From an uncultured Bacteriovoracaceae bacterium (GTDB lineage: Bacteria > Bdellovibrionota > Bacteriovoracia > Bacteriovoracales > Bacteriovoracaceae), in NCBI GenBank assembly GCA_937952395.1, contig CALFYV010000090.1:310001-374000 (forward strand): a stretch of 64,000 nucleotides of DNA, written 5' to 3'. Below are positions 41,609 to 51,118 of the stretch, in pieces. The translations under genes were made by a program, and so were the position numbers. Each line of letters starts with the position of its first letter. Within the stretch, counting starts at the first letter, position 1. The notes beneath the pieces were generated by a model. It did no database searches. It saw nothing but the letters and a program-made list of their open reading frames with translations, and was not told where the DNA came from.

Positions 41609-43599
41609 CCCTCAAAAGGAGAACAATTGTGAAACGGCATTAATTGAGTAATAGTTGCACAACTAGCATCAGGAGAAGCTGAAGCAAACACCCTATCACT
41701 TACAGTGATCCCCTTAGGAGTTAAACACAAGACTGGCCAAACACACGGAACACAACTATCAGGGTCGCCATCCCATCCCTCTGGCTTGCAGTCTTTGCCA
41801 GCCATTAAGAGAATAATCTTATCTGCTAAAAATGCATGAATCTCAGCAGTATTATAGTAAAAATTCTCTGTATCTATTACGGTATTATCACTTACTATTG
41901 TAAGTTTATTTGCCGGATTATCTTCTACATCTCCCACCACAGTATAATGATGGTCATATGTAGAACATATATAGTTGCCTCCCACCCGTAAAAACACCAT
42001 ACCAGGGCCATCTGGGGCTTCTTGCATTCTTAATATATGCGGACCACGCTCTTCATTATCGGTATGAGGACAGAAAATTTGAATGTGTTGGGTGTCGGTT
42101 TCTTCTTGTGAAGCTTCATCTTTCATCAAGATTTCTAACCCATATCCACTTCTCATGCGAACAAAGGCTTTTTTAGCTCTGGCAATTGGTGTCCCGCCTT
42201 CTTTACGACAAGGAGAAGACTGTTCATTATCTTCATCTAACATTTCAAAGCTGTGATTAGATGTGGTTCTGACGGTTAATCCTCTTCTTTCTCCTGCAAG
42301 ATTGGATGGATTACATCCCTCATCACTTTCAGAAGTAATTCCGGAACTTGGCCCCACTGTATGATCGTTCAATTCAATTAAATTACCAGAAGCTGTTTTT
42401 AAACGAATATAATTGTCTTCGCCTCTTAATCTGCTATTGGATTCTACATCACTTATTTCAAACGAATGACCAGTTGCAGAAACTAATTTAATTTTACCTG
42501 TAAATTTGTCAGTACAACCAAAATCGAAATTTTGAGTAGATCGCTCCCATTCAGGAGGGCCACTAGGTTCTTCAACAGAATCGTCCATTATGAACGAATG
42601 GCCGCCATAGCTTAAAAATTGAATTCCCGTTTGAGGCAAATCTAATTTATTGTTTTGAGGTGTTCCTGGGCCTTTGATGGGACGACATTCGTTTTCATGT
42701 TTGAAATAAGGATTAGAGGCATCAGACTGTATTTCGCTGTTACAATCAGTTTGTTCTGTGGGATTGCCATTCTCATCAGTGCAAATAATTTCACTACCTG
42801 TGGCGCCGCAAGAAGTATGACCCCAGCTTCCAGAGTTGTGAAGATGGTCATCTTTAAGAATAATTAAATTACCAGTGCTGCTGTAAATTTCAAGTCTTTT
42901 ATTTTTATGATTGCACTTATAGTCTCCATCAACCATTTTAATGGTGTGTTTTTGCGGAGTAGTGAAGCCATAAATGTTTGCATAAGTAATTTTTCTTTGG
43001 GCTTCTGGATCGTTTTCAAAATCAGAAATCGAATCAATATCATATCCATTGTAGCTTTCGGTATTCCATGGAGGAAAAACTTGAGAACCATCATTTGGAC
43101 CACTTAAATATCCATTTCTGTGTCCTTCATGAATTTTGTAATATTCATCAATGTTATAGCCCCAATTGTGTTCGCCGTCTGGACCTCTGTCTCGATGCCA
43201 TGTTGTTCCATGATAAAAAGGTGTTTGACGATTGCCATTTTCAAATGAAATACATAAAGTAGAACCAGCAGGCGGAACCCAGTTTGCTCCACAGCCATCA
43301 AAACCACCGAAAGCAGAAATGGGATGAGCCCACGGCAGAGATTTTACAGGCACATCTGGCTTATGAAACAATGGGCTAAAAAACCTTACTCGATTTTGTT
43401 TCCAAGGATCAACAGTGTCTACACAAAGGGCTGTAAAGATTCCAAATTGAGTTTCGGCTTGAACAGGAATTGTCCACCGTTTTTTAAATTCAGACTGAAC
43501 CAGAGCGGTCATATCATAGCCAAGCTCATAAAACCTGTTTTCCAAGGTTCTAAGTCTTTGATCCATTTCATAAAGCCTATCTGGCATTTTATTTGGCAT
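41599..43599 (-). CDS. Baseplate spike protein (gpV/gp5-like OB domain with extended C-terminus)
   Basis: A 666-residue protein. Residues 45-145 form the gpV/gp5-type OB fold (FGIFTALCVDTVDP ... VRFFSPLFHK ... WVPPAGSTLCISFENGN). The rest has repeated motifs, such as GHSFIMDD, GHSFEISD, NHSFEMLD and NLIELND, spaced 35-60 residues apart, each a strand with a His/Ser-x-x-F/E core. These look like a beta-helix needle or repeated blade. The protein pierces the host envelope. It lacks a lysozyme domain of the T4 gp5 type. It follows the hub gene by nine bases. Confidence 0.85.
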   Translation of the reverse strand: MPNKMPDRLYEMDQRLRTLENRFYELGYDMTALVQSEFKKRWTIPVQAETQFGIFTALCVDTVDPWKQNRVRFFSPLFHKPDVPVKSLPWAHPISAFGGFDGCGANWVPPAGSTLCISFENGNRQTPFYHGTTWHRDRGPDGEHNWGYNIDEYYKIHEGHRNGYLSGPNDGSQVFPPWNTESYNGYDIDSISDFENDPEAQRKITYANIYGFTTPQKHTIKMVDGDYKCNHKNKRLEIYSSTGNLIILKDDHLHNSGSWGHTSCGATGSEIICTDENGNPTEQTDCNSEIQSDASNPYFKHENECRPIKGPGTPQNNKLDLPQTGIQFLSYGGHSFIMDDSVEEPSGPPEWERSTQNFDFGCTDKFTGKIKLVSATGHSFEISDVESNSRLRGEDNYIRLKTASGNLIELNDHTVGPSSGITSESDEGCNPSNLAGERRGLTVRTTSNHSFEMLDEDNEQSSPCRKEGGTPIARAKKAFVRMRSGYGLEILMKDEASQEETDTQHIQIFCPHTDNEERGPHILRMQEAPDGPGMVFLRVGGNYICSTYDHHYTVVGDVEDNPANKLTIVSDNTVIDTENFYYNTAEIHAFLADKIILLMAGKDCKPEGWDGDPDSCVPCVWPVLCLTPKGITVSDRVFASASPDASCATITQLMPFHNCSPFEGCS

Positions 43600-43608
43600 T
43601 TATTTCTC

Positions 43609-45084
43609 CTAACAACTATTTTCTGGCACGTAGCCTCCTGAATTTGGCCCACCAAATGGAATTCCACCTGGGCTAGCGGTTCCAGGTGATATAAGTGTTA
43701 ATTGTAATGTAGTAATATACGACCCTTCTTTAATCATGTGGTCGGCACCTGTAATTTTCCAGTTTCTATTACTTAACACCTCATTACATCCAGGTTGTGC
43801 CAACCAATCACCACACCCAGTTTCTCCGCTGCCAAAAATGTGAAAAGGGTTAATGACAACTAAAGAAACAAATTTATCTAACATTAATTTTGGGTGAACA
43901 AATTCAGGACTAGGATCACCTTGAACCCTTAATTCAGCACGAATAGCATCTTTTACTACTAAATTAGCTCGTGTATGTGCTTCTTGCCCTTTTTGAGTTT
44001 CTTCTGTTGCTCTTTTAGGACCAAATACATCCCAAGCTGGGCCATTTATAGAAATATTTTGTAAAATACCAGTTTCTTCTGTTTGTCCACTACAAATTTT
44101 CTCTTTTTTTACAGCTTCGCCGCTACCAGCGCCGCCAGCGTTACCACCTGTGGTTAAATTGGCCCAACTTTTTACAAAATTTATAGTTGGAGTAAAGCTA
44201 ATTACAGGTGAACAACTCCCGGCATTAACTAAATAAGTTCCTACACTACTAGAACAAATTGATAAAGATTCTCCACAAGCTGGTTGCGGGTCTTCCATCA
44301 AAACCAATGTCGGTCTACGAGATTCTGATGCATCCCAAACAGCAATAATGCCCTTATCTCTATCTGTTCTAAAAGGTTCTAACCACTTGCGAATAGTGGC
44401 TAACTTATTTTGTCCATCACATGTCCAAACAGCCTTTGGTCCATTAAATCCTCCTTGATCTGCTTTGAAACCAAATTCAGAAAAAGTTCCATCATTTTCT
44501 TTTCTTAGAAATTCGACATCAAATTTAGGATGGTTTTTATTTGCAAGCTCTCGAATAGCCTGTTTTAAAGGCATTTTTAAATCATCGTTTCCTTCTATTT
44601 CATCATGTCTGGCTGCAAAGACAGCTTGCATTAAATCTGTTCCATTAATTATAAATTTAACCTTACCTTCTGCGAAGTTTACTTCTAGGTGAGTTGGCAA
44701 AAAATACATTATAGGAGACTTATTTACAAAATATGTGCCATCACAATAGCTAACCACCCAGCCCCATTCAATTCCCATCTTTGCTTCTTCTTGAGTTTTC
44801 TCCATACATTTTGCTATTTTTTCAGCAAATAAATGAAAAGAGCCACCTCTTTCATCAAGTATTTCTACTCGCACGCCCACGCCATCTGAACCGCCGACTT
44901 GAAGTGACTTAATCACAGCAGTATTGCTCCATTGAGGTGCCGAGTTATTTCCTACTGTAATATCTGGGTTGTTGGGGTCTTCTCCAAAAAATATTTTGGC
45001 ATAAGGAGCAATATTATCGCCTTCAATGGCTCTTTTAATGGTTCCACATTGAAATTGTGGTGTACATCCTACTAAACAAGGCAT
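43609..45084 (-). CDS. Baseplate hub protein (gp27-like)
   Basis: A 491-residue protein at the position of the hub. The first 220 residues have the pattern of gp27/gpD-type hub proteins: strand-rich barrels (SVEILDERGG-type turn, WGWVVSYCDGTYFVNKSP, HLEVNFAEGKVKFIINGTDL) and a helical insert with LKQAIRELANKN. The C-terminus is rich in Gly, Pro and Cys. Recognition rests mainly on order between the gp53-like and spike genes, so the exact family is less certain. Confidence 0.72.
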   Translation of the reverse strand: MPCLVGCTPQFQCGTIKRAIEGDNIAPYAKIFFGEDPNNPDITVGNNSAPQWSNTAVIKSLQVGGSDGVGVRVEILDERGGSFHLFAEKIAKCMEKTQEEAKMGIEWGWVVSYCDGTYFVNKSPIMYFLPTHLEVNFAEGKVKFIINGTDLMQAVFAARHDEIEGNDDLKMPLKQAIRELANKNHPKFDVEFLRKENDGTFSEFGFKADQGGFNGPKAVWTCDGQNKLATIRKWLEPFRTDRDKGIIAVWDASESRRPTLVLMEDPQPACGESLSICSSSVGTYLVNAGSCSPVISFTPTINFVKSWANLTTGGNAGGAGSGEAVKKEKICSGQTEETGILQNISINGPAWDVFGPKRATEETQKGQEAHTRANLVVKDAIRAELRVQGDPSPEFVHPKLMLDKFVSLVVINPFHIFGSGETGCGDWLAQPGCNEVLSNRNWKITGADHMIKEGSYITTLQLTLISPGTASPGGIPFGGPNSGGYVPENSC

Positions 45085-45092
45085 AAAACTCC

Positions 45093-45425
45093 TTAAAAGA
45101 TATTGCTAGGAATCCTTATGTTCTTCCCGGCTACAAAATCAAAAATATCACTAATATTATTGGCCTCCATAATTTTCCACCAAAAATCAGGTGTTCCATA
45201 TAAATTTTGAGAAACTAAATCAGGTCTATAAGACATCCCAGCAGGAATTATCATGTATAAATCATTTTCATTTGCCACAGATGATATTTGCTTTTTATAA
45301 GTGGTGAATGCCAATTTTTTTTGATTTTTAATATGATAATACACAACTGTCGATGAGCGATAGCGACTCAATGCGCTGACAAAACGATCAGGCGTTAAAT
45401 TAGCGTCTTCAATATAATTAGCCAT
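45093..45425 (-). CDS. Baseplate protein, gp53-like (LysM-like)
   Basis: A 110-residue protein matching T4 gp53. The motif RPDLVSQNLYGTPDFWWKIM, then EANNISDIFDFVAGKNIRIP, is the usual 'position, mass, limit' form of the gp53/LysM-like wedge proteins. It shares one base with the upstream gene (TAATG-type coupling). It helps join wedges to the hub. Confidence 0.85.
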   Translation of the reverse strand: MANYIEDANLTPDRFVSALSRYRSSTVVYYHIKNQKKLAFTTYKKQISSVANENDLYMIIPAGMSYRPDLVSQNLYGTPDFWWKIMEANNISDIFDFVAGKNIRIPSNIF

Positions 45426-45964
45426 TATGATCCAAAGTTTACAATTCTAGACTGTCCGGGTAAATCACTACTTTTGTACACAGACTCCCAATTAGTATCT
45501 ACATCGAACTTCCAAGGAGTATATGTGTCAAAATCCCACGGTACATCTGTAGGAAATCTAACTGAGTAAGATTTTAAAATTACACACAAAGGTGTGTCTG
45601 CAAGTAATTTTCCACATTTAATTAAACAAACCGGCGGTGGAATAAATGGAGCATTTGCGCCGCTAGCCTCGTCTCTGGGATAAACTGCACTTTCTAACGC
45701 TCTTAAAATTTGCAAGTTGAAAAATACATCGGCTTTTTTTCTTACAAATAAATGTATTTGCATATTGATTGATCGGTTTTCCGAATGAGAATAAGTTTTC
45801 AAAGGAAAAGCACGACCAATAATTGGCTCATCATTATAAGCGGCACTTTTAGAGTCGCTTATGTCAGGAAGGGCGTGCAAGTTAAATTGACCAAAGTTTG
45901 GTATAAATATATAGCAATCGTCTAAATTAACTAAATCTCCATTCCCTATTGTTGCTTTAGCCAT
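45425..45964 (-). CDS. Baseplate or tube-initiator-like protein
   Basis: A 179-residue protein between the tape measure and gp53-like genes, where tube-initiator and hub-adaptor proteins are encoded in other myoviruses. Motifs: PLKTYSHSENRSINMQIHLF and LIKCGKLLADTPLCVILKSYSV, with Pro-rich loops. It follows the tape measure gene by two bases. No family assigned by motif alone. Confidence 0.7.
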   Translation of the reverse strand: MAKATIGNGDLVNLDDCYIFIPNFGQFNLHALPDISDSKSAAYNDEPIIGRAFPLKTYSHSENRSINMQIHLFVRKKADVFFNLQILRALESAVYPRDEASGANAPFIPPPVCLIKCGKLLADTPLCVILKSYSVRFPTDVPWDFDTYTPWKFDVDTNWESVYKSSDLPGQSRIVNFGS

Positions 45965-45966
45965 TT

Positions 45967-48900
45967 TTACCTTCCATCCGTAACAATATTAGTACTGGCG
46001 TTTTGTTGTGATCGACCAATTTGCCATTTATGATAATCAGGAGAATTTATAGGCTTTGTATTTGTTTTAGTGCTTGCCAATTCAACTCCACTTTGACCGC
46101 TTGTTTTATCTGGTGTTAACAAATCAATGACTTTTTCTAAATCTCCATGCATTAACATTAAATATTCTAGTTGATTTTGATTTATAGCAATCAAATCATT
46201 CGCTGGCCCTGTTTTTTGTTTTGAAGCAGCAACAGTTCCAGCTTGTTCTCTTTGCATTTTGTCATGCACATCAACCATCGACCCAGGTTGTGCAGCAGTG
46301 GCACCTCGGGCCGCCTGTGCTTGCGTGGTTGCACCTCTAGCCCCCACGCCATGCATCGCAGCAGCATCATTTAATCCCATCCTATGTGTTAAATAGGGAC
46401 TTTCTATAATATTGGGATTACGCATGTTGCCGATAGGCCGTGCCCCCGGTCCAGCCGGTGCAGGTAATATAACTTTCTTCGGAGCAGCTTTCGCAGCAGG
46501 TTCTTTTTCTTTTTCCGCTTCGTTTCCAATGCCTAACCAACGTTTGACAAAACCAGGAATAGATGAAAGTATTTTGTCCCAAATTCCTTTGAAGATAGAA
46601 ATAATTTTCTCTCCCACCCAAACCACTACATCTACTACAATCTTTAATTTAGAAGTTAACCACTGTATGCCTTTGGTGACTTTTTCAACAATGAATGCTA
46701 ATCCTTTAAATAAAATTTCTAGTGGCCATAAGTACATCTTAAGCATCCAGCCAATTGCTGTAGATAGCCCATAAATAACTTTTTGCAATAATTCCATCCA
46801 AGAAAAGGCCGATTCGGCATTCTTACCGGCTTTCTTACCTTTGCCTCCACCAAACAACGAAGCAATTAAATTGAGAATTGGATCAAATACGTGGAATAAT
46901 TCTCCAAGAGCTTTCCAGAGACCTTGCATGGCTTCATATAAAGGTGTTAATATATCTAAGAATGGCTGGAATATAGGGCCGACCCAATCATTGCTTGCCA
47001 ACGATTTCAAACCGCCCATCATCCAATCCCAAATTTTCTTCGGCAATTCTATAAACACAAATTTAATTGCATTAAAGAATCCTTTAATTGCCATAAGTGG
47101 TAAGTCATAGTATAAGAATTTAGCTACCTTCCACCAACCTTTAATGATCATTAATGGTAAGTCATAGAATAGGAATCCAAACCCTTTCCATAGCCATGTT
47201 TTTATCTCATCGGCCAAGGAAGAAAAATCTCCCGTAAATATTGCCTTCAACCTTTTAAAGAAAAGTATCAAAGGATTTAAAAATATCCTGATTACACCGC
47301 CAATTATCTTTCCAATAATTTTAAACACCCAGCCCAATGCTTTGCCTAAAACACCTATCGCCTGCGACACCATAGTAAACAAGCTGCCAGTTTCGCCCAT
47401 AGAAGCACCAAATATATTAAATATAGACAAAAACGCAGATACTGCTTCCCAAACAGCGGATAGCACTTCCCCAATAGGCTCCCAAATAGCAGCTATGCCC
47501 TGACCGATTCCTTTAATCACATTTTTAACAGCAAGAACAACTCCCCACACAATACCAGCTAATACATCTAGTATAGCAGCAAGCATCGATAATAATGGAA
47601 AGAATTGATTAAATTTAGCAATCGCTTTAGTAACAGCCCCATCAGCCTTCAGCCAATTGTTAAATATTCCTAGAGTAAGGAAGTTTAAAGCACCAGTTAA
47701 TGATCCAGCACCTTTAGCTGCATAATATTGACTATAAGTTAAATCTTCGAGAGTAGTATCAAATATTTCCATAGCTTTAGCGCCGGCACTGATATTTCCT
47801 ACAATCCCCCCCGCAGCAGCCCCAATTGCAATTAACCAAGGGGCAATAGGTGCTAATGCCCTTGCAGTGGCCCCAACCGATGCCATTACACCGCCACCAG
47901 TTGCAGCAGCGCCTGCCCCGGCAGCGGCGGTCCCCCGAGCAGCGCCGCCCATTGCACCCGCCATGCCGGTAAACGCATTTGTAGCTACTTTTTCTCCAAC
48001 TTGTTTAAAACCTCGACCTAACACCTTGTTTATTCCAACATTCAAAACATCTAACCAAGCTTTAATTGTTTCTACTTTAAAAATCATTCCCGCAGCAGAT
48101 GTCGCCATCATCCCAGCAATTAATCCTAATGAACCAACCATGCTTGTTATTCCAACAATAGCAGGGCCAACAAAAAATCTGATGTTTTCATTCATTTCTT
48201 TCAGATATAATGCGGCTCGATCCATTGGGTCTAAAGCTGTTATTTGATCTACCCCCAACTTCTGTTGGGCTTCATTCATTTCCTCTTGAACTTCTCTTAA
48301 TTTAGAGAGGTCGTTGTTTTTCAAAGCTTTCCCAACTCTGCCTGTGAAATCGCCGCCACCGGCGTCTTTCAGAGATTCGGCTGCTGATAATGCCATGGCT
48401 TTTGCTATAGAATCTTTATTGCCCTGCATTACGCCACGTTCTAAATCTTTCGAAAAAGTTCCAGCTACTTGTGATAAATCAGTCATTTTTTCTTGCCACT
48501 CTAAATCTGTCATAGATTTTTGCATCTTAGTGACCGCATCTTCGAAGCTTGTGGCTCCCTTCGCAGTATCTGCCAGGAGAGTAGAAAATTCAAAAGACTT
48601 GCTCATTAAAAGTTGCTGTTTTTTTAGCTCTGCATTTCTTTTCTCCTCAGCAGTAGCATTAACTCCCAATTGTTTATCTATATCGGTCAAAGCCTCCTTG
48701 TACGTCATACCAGCACGATCTAAAGCCTCCATTTCTCGACGGAATTCCTCTATACCTTTTCCTGTAATTGATGTTAAAGCTATGTCAACATTTCTTCGCT
48801 GTTCTGGTGACATGTTACGAATAGCTTCTTCGGTTAATTCTGCGCCACCGCTAATGTTGGCAAACATTTTTCTCATACCCTCGGCCATTCCTTTCATTCC

Positions 48901-50064
48901 GGCCTTGGTTTTAGTTAATGTGCCTGTCATTAATTCTTCCGTTACCCCTCCATAACTCGCAGCTAAGAATAATTGTGTTTTTGTTTGTTCAGATGCGCCA
49001 AGTAGTAACTTGGAAGCTGAAGTCATGCCAGATAATACCTCAGACATAGATTCTGCTACGCCTAATTTTTTCGCCTCTGCCACCAATAACATCATATTTT
49101 TGGCTGAAGATGCGGTTAAATTGCCTGCATTTCTCATTTCAAGCATGAACCGTTCTGTTTGCTTGGTGACTTCTATAAGGTTTTGTCCAACTAAACCAGT
49201 TTGTCTTGTGATGTCTTGCATACCACGAGAAATATCAGCCAACATCAAAGAATCTGTGCCTAGATGCAAACTCCATTCACCGAACTGTTGAGCAATCTGT
49301 GCTGACTCTTGTTCTGTCATGCCCATCATCTTGCCAAGCTGTAAACCAGTTCGAACAATAGACTGTGTATCTTTTAAACCTTTCTTCGACGCTTCTAACA
49401 ATGTGTTTTGATATGTTGTTAAATCAAAACCAGTGCTTCTAACTACATCTGAAGTAGCACGAAATGCTTTTTGCATTTTAGGCATTTGGCCGGTAATTGC
49501 TTGTGTTTGAAAAGCAATTCTTTTCATTCCTTGGGCGAACAAATATTCTTGCTCTATCATGTCGTTGGTTAACAATTGATAAGCAGACGCACCACCTAGA
49601 AAACCAAGCATTACACTATTCATGGTCATCTCAACCGCATGACCAAACGAATGGGCAAATTCATGTCCATATTCTGCCCCATCATCAGAGCCTCTTGTGG
49701 ATATAGCTCGGGCATTGCCCTTGGCCCTCGTTCCAGAACCAACAGCGGCGGTGGGCGAAGGCTGTCTGGCCCTTGCAGAAGCTTTTTGAGTGGCTTTTAA
49801 GATTTTTTCTTGCGTGCTTTCGCTCTTTAAGGCTTTTTTAGCGGTCCTTTTTTGCTCTTCTAAAGACTTATTAGCCTCTTCTAATTCATCCAAATATTTC
49901 TCAGCATCATCAGCGGCTTCAGCAAATTTGTCGCTAAAATCATTGATAATATCTTTAATTTCATTAAGAAGATCAACATTCTTTTGCAGAAGCTCACCAG
50001 CTTCGCCTGTTTCGTTTACGGGCGATAACATTTCTTTGGCTATGTCTTTTGGGTCAAGAGCCAT
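45967..50064 (-). CDS. Tail tape measure protein
   Basis: At 1365 residues it is the longest protein in the window. The N-terminal 60 residues are a coiled coil, followed by an Ala-rich section, and residues 150-620 are helical with phage TMP-like segments (GLQLGKMMGMTEQESAQIAQ). From about 640 to 1010 there are many hydrophobic segments (VWGVVLAVKNVIKGIG and others), some long enough to span a membrane, as usual in tape measures that form a DNA channel. The tail is Gln-rich. It shares one base with the upstream gene. Length should set tail length; by the usual 1.5 A per residue rule that is roughly 200 nm, an inference. Confidence 0.92.
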   Translation of the reverse strand: MALDPKDIAKEMLSPVNETGEAGELLQKNVDLLNEIKDIINDFSDKFAEAADDAEKYLDELEEANKSLEEQKRTAKKALKSESTQEKILKATQKASARARQPSPTAAVGSGTRAKGNARAISTRGSDDGAEYGHEFAHSFGHAVEMTMNSVMLGFLGGASAYQLLTNDMIEQEYLFAQGMKRIAFQTQAITGQMPKMQKAFRATSDVVRSTGFDLTTYQNTLLEASKKGLKDTQSIVRTGLQLGKMMGMTEQESAQIAQQFGEWSLHLGTDSLMLADISRGMQDITRQTGLVGQNLIEVTKQTERFMLEMRNAGNLTASSAKNMMLLVAEAKKLGVAESMSEVLSGMTSASKLLLGASEQTKTQLFLAASYGGVTEELMTGTLTKTKAGMKGMAEGMRKMFANISGGAELTEEAIRNMSPEQRRNVDIALTSITGKGIEEFRREMEALDRAGMTYKEALTDIDKQLGVNATAEEKRNAELKKQQLLMSKSFEFSTLLADTAKGATSFEDAVTKMQKSMTDLEWQEKMTDLSQVAGTFSKDLERGVMQGNKDSIAKAMALSAAESLKDAGGGDFTGRVGKALKNNDLSKLREVQEEMNEAQQKLGVDQITALDPMDRAALYLKEMNENIRFFVGPAIVGITSMVGSLGLIAGMMATSAAGMIFKVETIKAWLDVLNVGINKVLGRGFKQVGEKVATNAFTGMAGAMGGAARGTAAAGAGAAATGGGVMASVGATARALAPIAPWLIAIGAAAGGIVGNISAGAKAMEIFDTTLEDLTYSQYYAAKGAGSLTGALNFLTLGIFNNWLKADGAVTKAIAKFNQFFPLLSMLAAILDVLAGIVWGVVLAVKNVIKGIGQGIAAIWEPIGEVLSAVWEAVSAFLSIFNIFGASMGETGSLFTMVSQAIGVLGKALGWVFKIIGKIIGGVIRIFLNPLILFFKRLKAIFTGDFSSLADEIKTWLWKGFGFLFYDLPLMIIKGWWKVAKFLYYDLPLMAIKGFFNAIKFVFIELPKKIWDWMMGGLKSLASNDWVGPIFQPFLDILTPLYEAMQGLWKALGELFHVFDPILNLIASLFGGGKGKKAGKNAESAFSWMELLQKVIYGLSTAIGWMLKMYLWPLEILFKGLAFIVEKVTKGIQWLTSKLKIVVDVVVWVGEKIISIFKGIWDKILSSIPGFVKRWLGIGNEAEKEKEPAAKAAPKKVILPAPAGPGARPIGNMRNPNIIESPYLTHRMGLNDAAAMHGVGARGATTQAQAARGATAAQPGSMVDVHDKMQREQAGTVAASKQKTGPANDLIAINQNQLEYLMLMHGDLEKVIDLLTPDKTSGQSGVELASTKTNTKPINSPDYHKWQIGRSQQNASTNIVTDGR

Positions 50065-50600
50065 TATTGTCCTTGATTAGTTATTTGCTGGTTTGGTTGT
50101 GGAGAAGGCGGTTCTACCGTTTCTTGAGCTTTCCCTATAATTTGTTGTTGAAGTTGCTGTTCGACAGATTGGCGAATGGCCCGAATTTGGTAAGGATCGA
50201 AGGTTCTTGCAATACTCATCATTTGTAATACAAATTTAGTATTAAATATCTTAACCCGCTGGATGCCTGCCCACTTGTAAGTCCTAAATGAACTATTTAT
50301 ATATGCATCACCTTTAATAGTTTGATATGAGAACGCAGCCGACACACGAGTGAGTAAATTTTTAACATAAGGAAATGTTAAATAATGCAAATTAACCCCT
50401 CTCATCCTATGTCCAGGAGCAAAATCTGTTACCACCACTAAAGGTGTGGGATCGTGAATCCAAAAGGAATATTGAAACATAACCAAACTACCTTTACTAA
50501 TAGTTTGATTAACGGCAATTTCAGGCTGAGTGTTTACAGGTTGAAATAATTCCTGTAATACAGGATCATCTTGTTGTGTCTCTTGATTAAAAGGCGGCAT
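50064..50600 (-). CDS. Probable tail or virion protein
   Basis: A 178-residue protein. The central motif KGSLVMFQYSFWIHDPTP, then GHRMRGVNLHYLTFPYV, has the 'G-x-L-x-M-F ... G-x-NLHYL' pattern I recall from structural genes in many T4-like and cyanophage genomes. The C-terminus is Gln/Pro-rich. It lies between the tape measure and the small protein at 50603. Function not known. Confidence 0.65.
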   Translation of the reverse strand: MPPFNQETQQDDPVLQELFQPVNTQPEIAVNQTISKGSLVMFQYSFWIHDPTPLVVVTDFAPGHRMRGVNLHYLTFPYVKNLLTRVSAAFSYQTIKGDAYINSSFRTYKWAGIQRVKIFNTKFVLQMMSIARTFDPYQIRAIRQSVEQQLQQQIIGKAQETVEPPSPQPNQQITNQGQ

Positions 50601-50602
50601 AA

Positions 50603-51112
50603 TTAATTCATTTTACTGCGAGCCATGTTACCAAAATCTAAGACCGTGTTTTGAATTACTGCTTTCCCGCTTCCATCGTCCGAAGCATCCCCTCGCTCCT
50701 GCTCAATCTCAGCGGTTTTCAACTGCTTTTCGGCCTCTCGGCTTTTTTCAAAAAAAGTCTTAAATTCATTAACAATAGCTTTTATTACTTGTTTTCCAGA
50801 TTTTTCTTCGTCTCCATTCTCTGAAATTAAATCATTAAACATTTCTACAATATCAAGAGAGTAAGCTTTGCCATAAGGATGAGTATCTTTTTCTTTTTGT
50901 GCTCTAAAAGCTAAAATATCACCTATTTTATAGATTCTAACACCATCGAAAGATAATTGATCATCACTTGAGTGTAAAAACACATACGGGTCTTCGCCAT
51001 CCATAAACCCATCTACAGTAAAACCATTTTCTTCTAAAACACGCTTAATAGTCTTTAAATGTGTTTTAGATTCTCGACTCTTTTTATCTACAAATTCAGT
51101 AAATGTATGCAT
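50603..51112 (-). CDS. Hypothetical protein with N-terminal tag-like motif
   Basis: A 169-residue protein. The N-terminus MHTFTEFVDKKSRES shows the F-x-E-F-[VL] peptide. Then comes an alpha/beta core (LEENGFTVDGFMDGEDPYVFL) and a charged helical tail (EKSREAEKQLKTAEIEQERG). It stands between the homing endonuclease and the 50064 gene. No family recognised. Confidence 0.65.
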   Translation of the reverse strand: MHTFTEFVDKKSRESKTHLKTIKRVLEENGFTVDGFMDGEDPYVFLHSSDDQLSFDGVRIYKIGDILAFRAQKEKDTHPYGKAYSLDIVEMFNDLISENGDEEKSGKQVIKAIVNEFKTFFEKSREAEKQLKTAEIEQERGDASDDGSGKAVIQNTVLDFGNMARSKMN

Positions 51113-51118
51113 TTAATT

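Noticed and set aside
47867..48247. An Ala/Pro-rich plus-strand frame with apparent membrane segments
   Set aside because: It is opposite an Ala/Gly-rich hydrophobic part of the tape measure gene and has no ribosome site.
48314..48955. A 213-residue plus-strand frame inside the tape measure gene
   Set aside because: Its composition (Ser, Phe, Cys, Pro) is that of antisense coding DNA and it has no start signal; the tape measure frame is intact.
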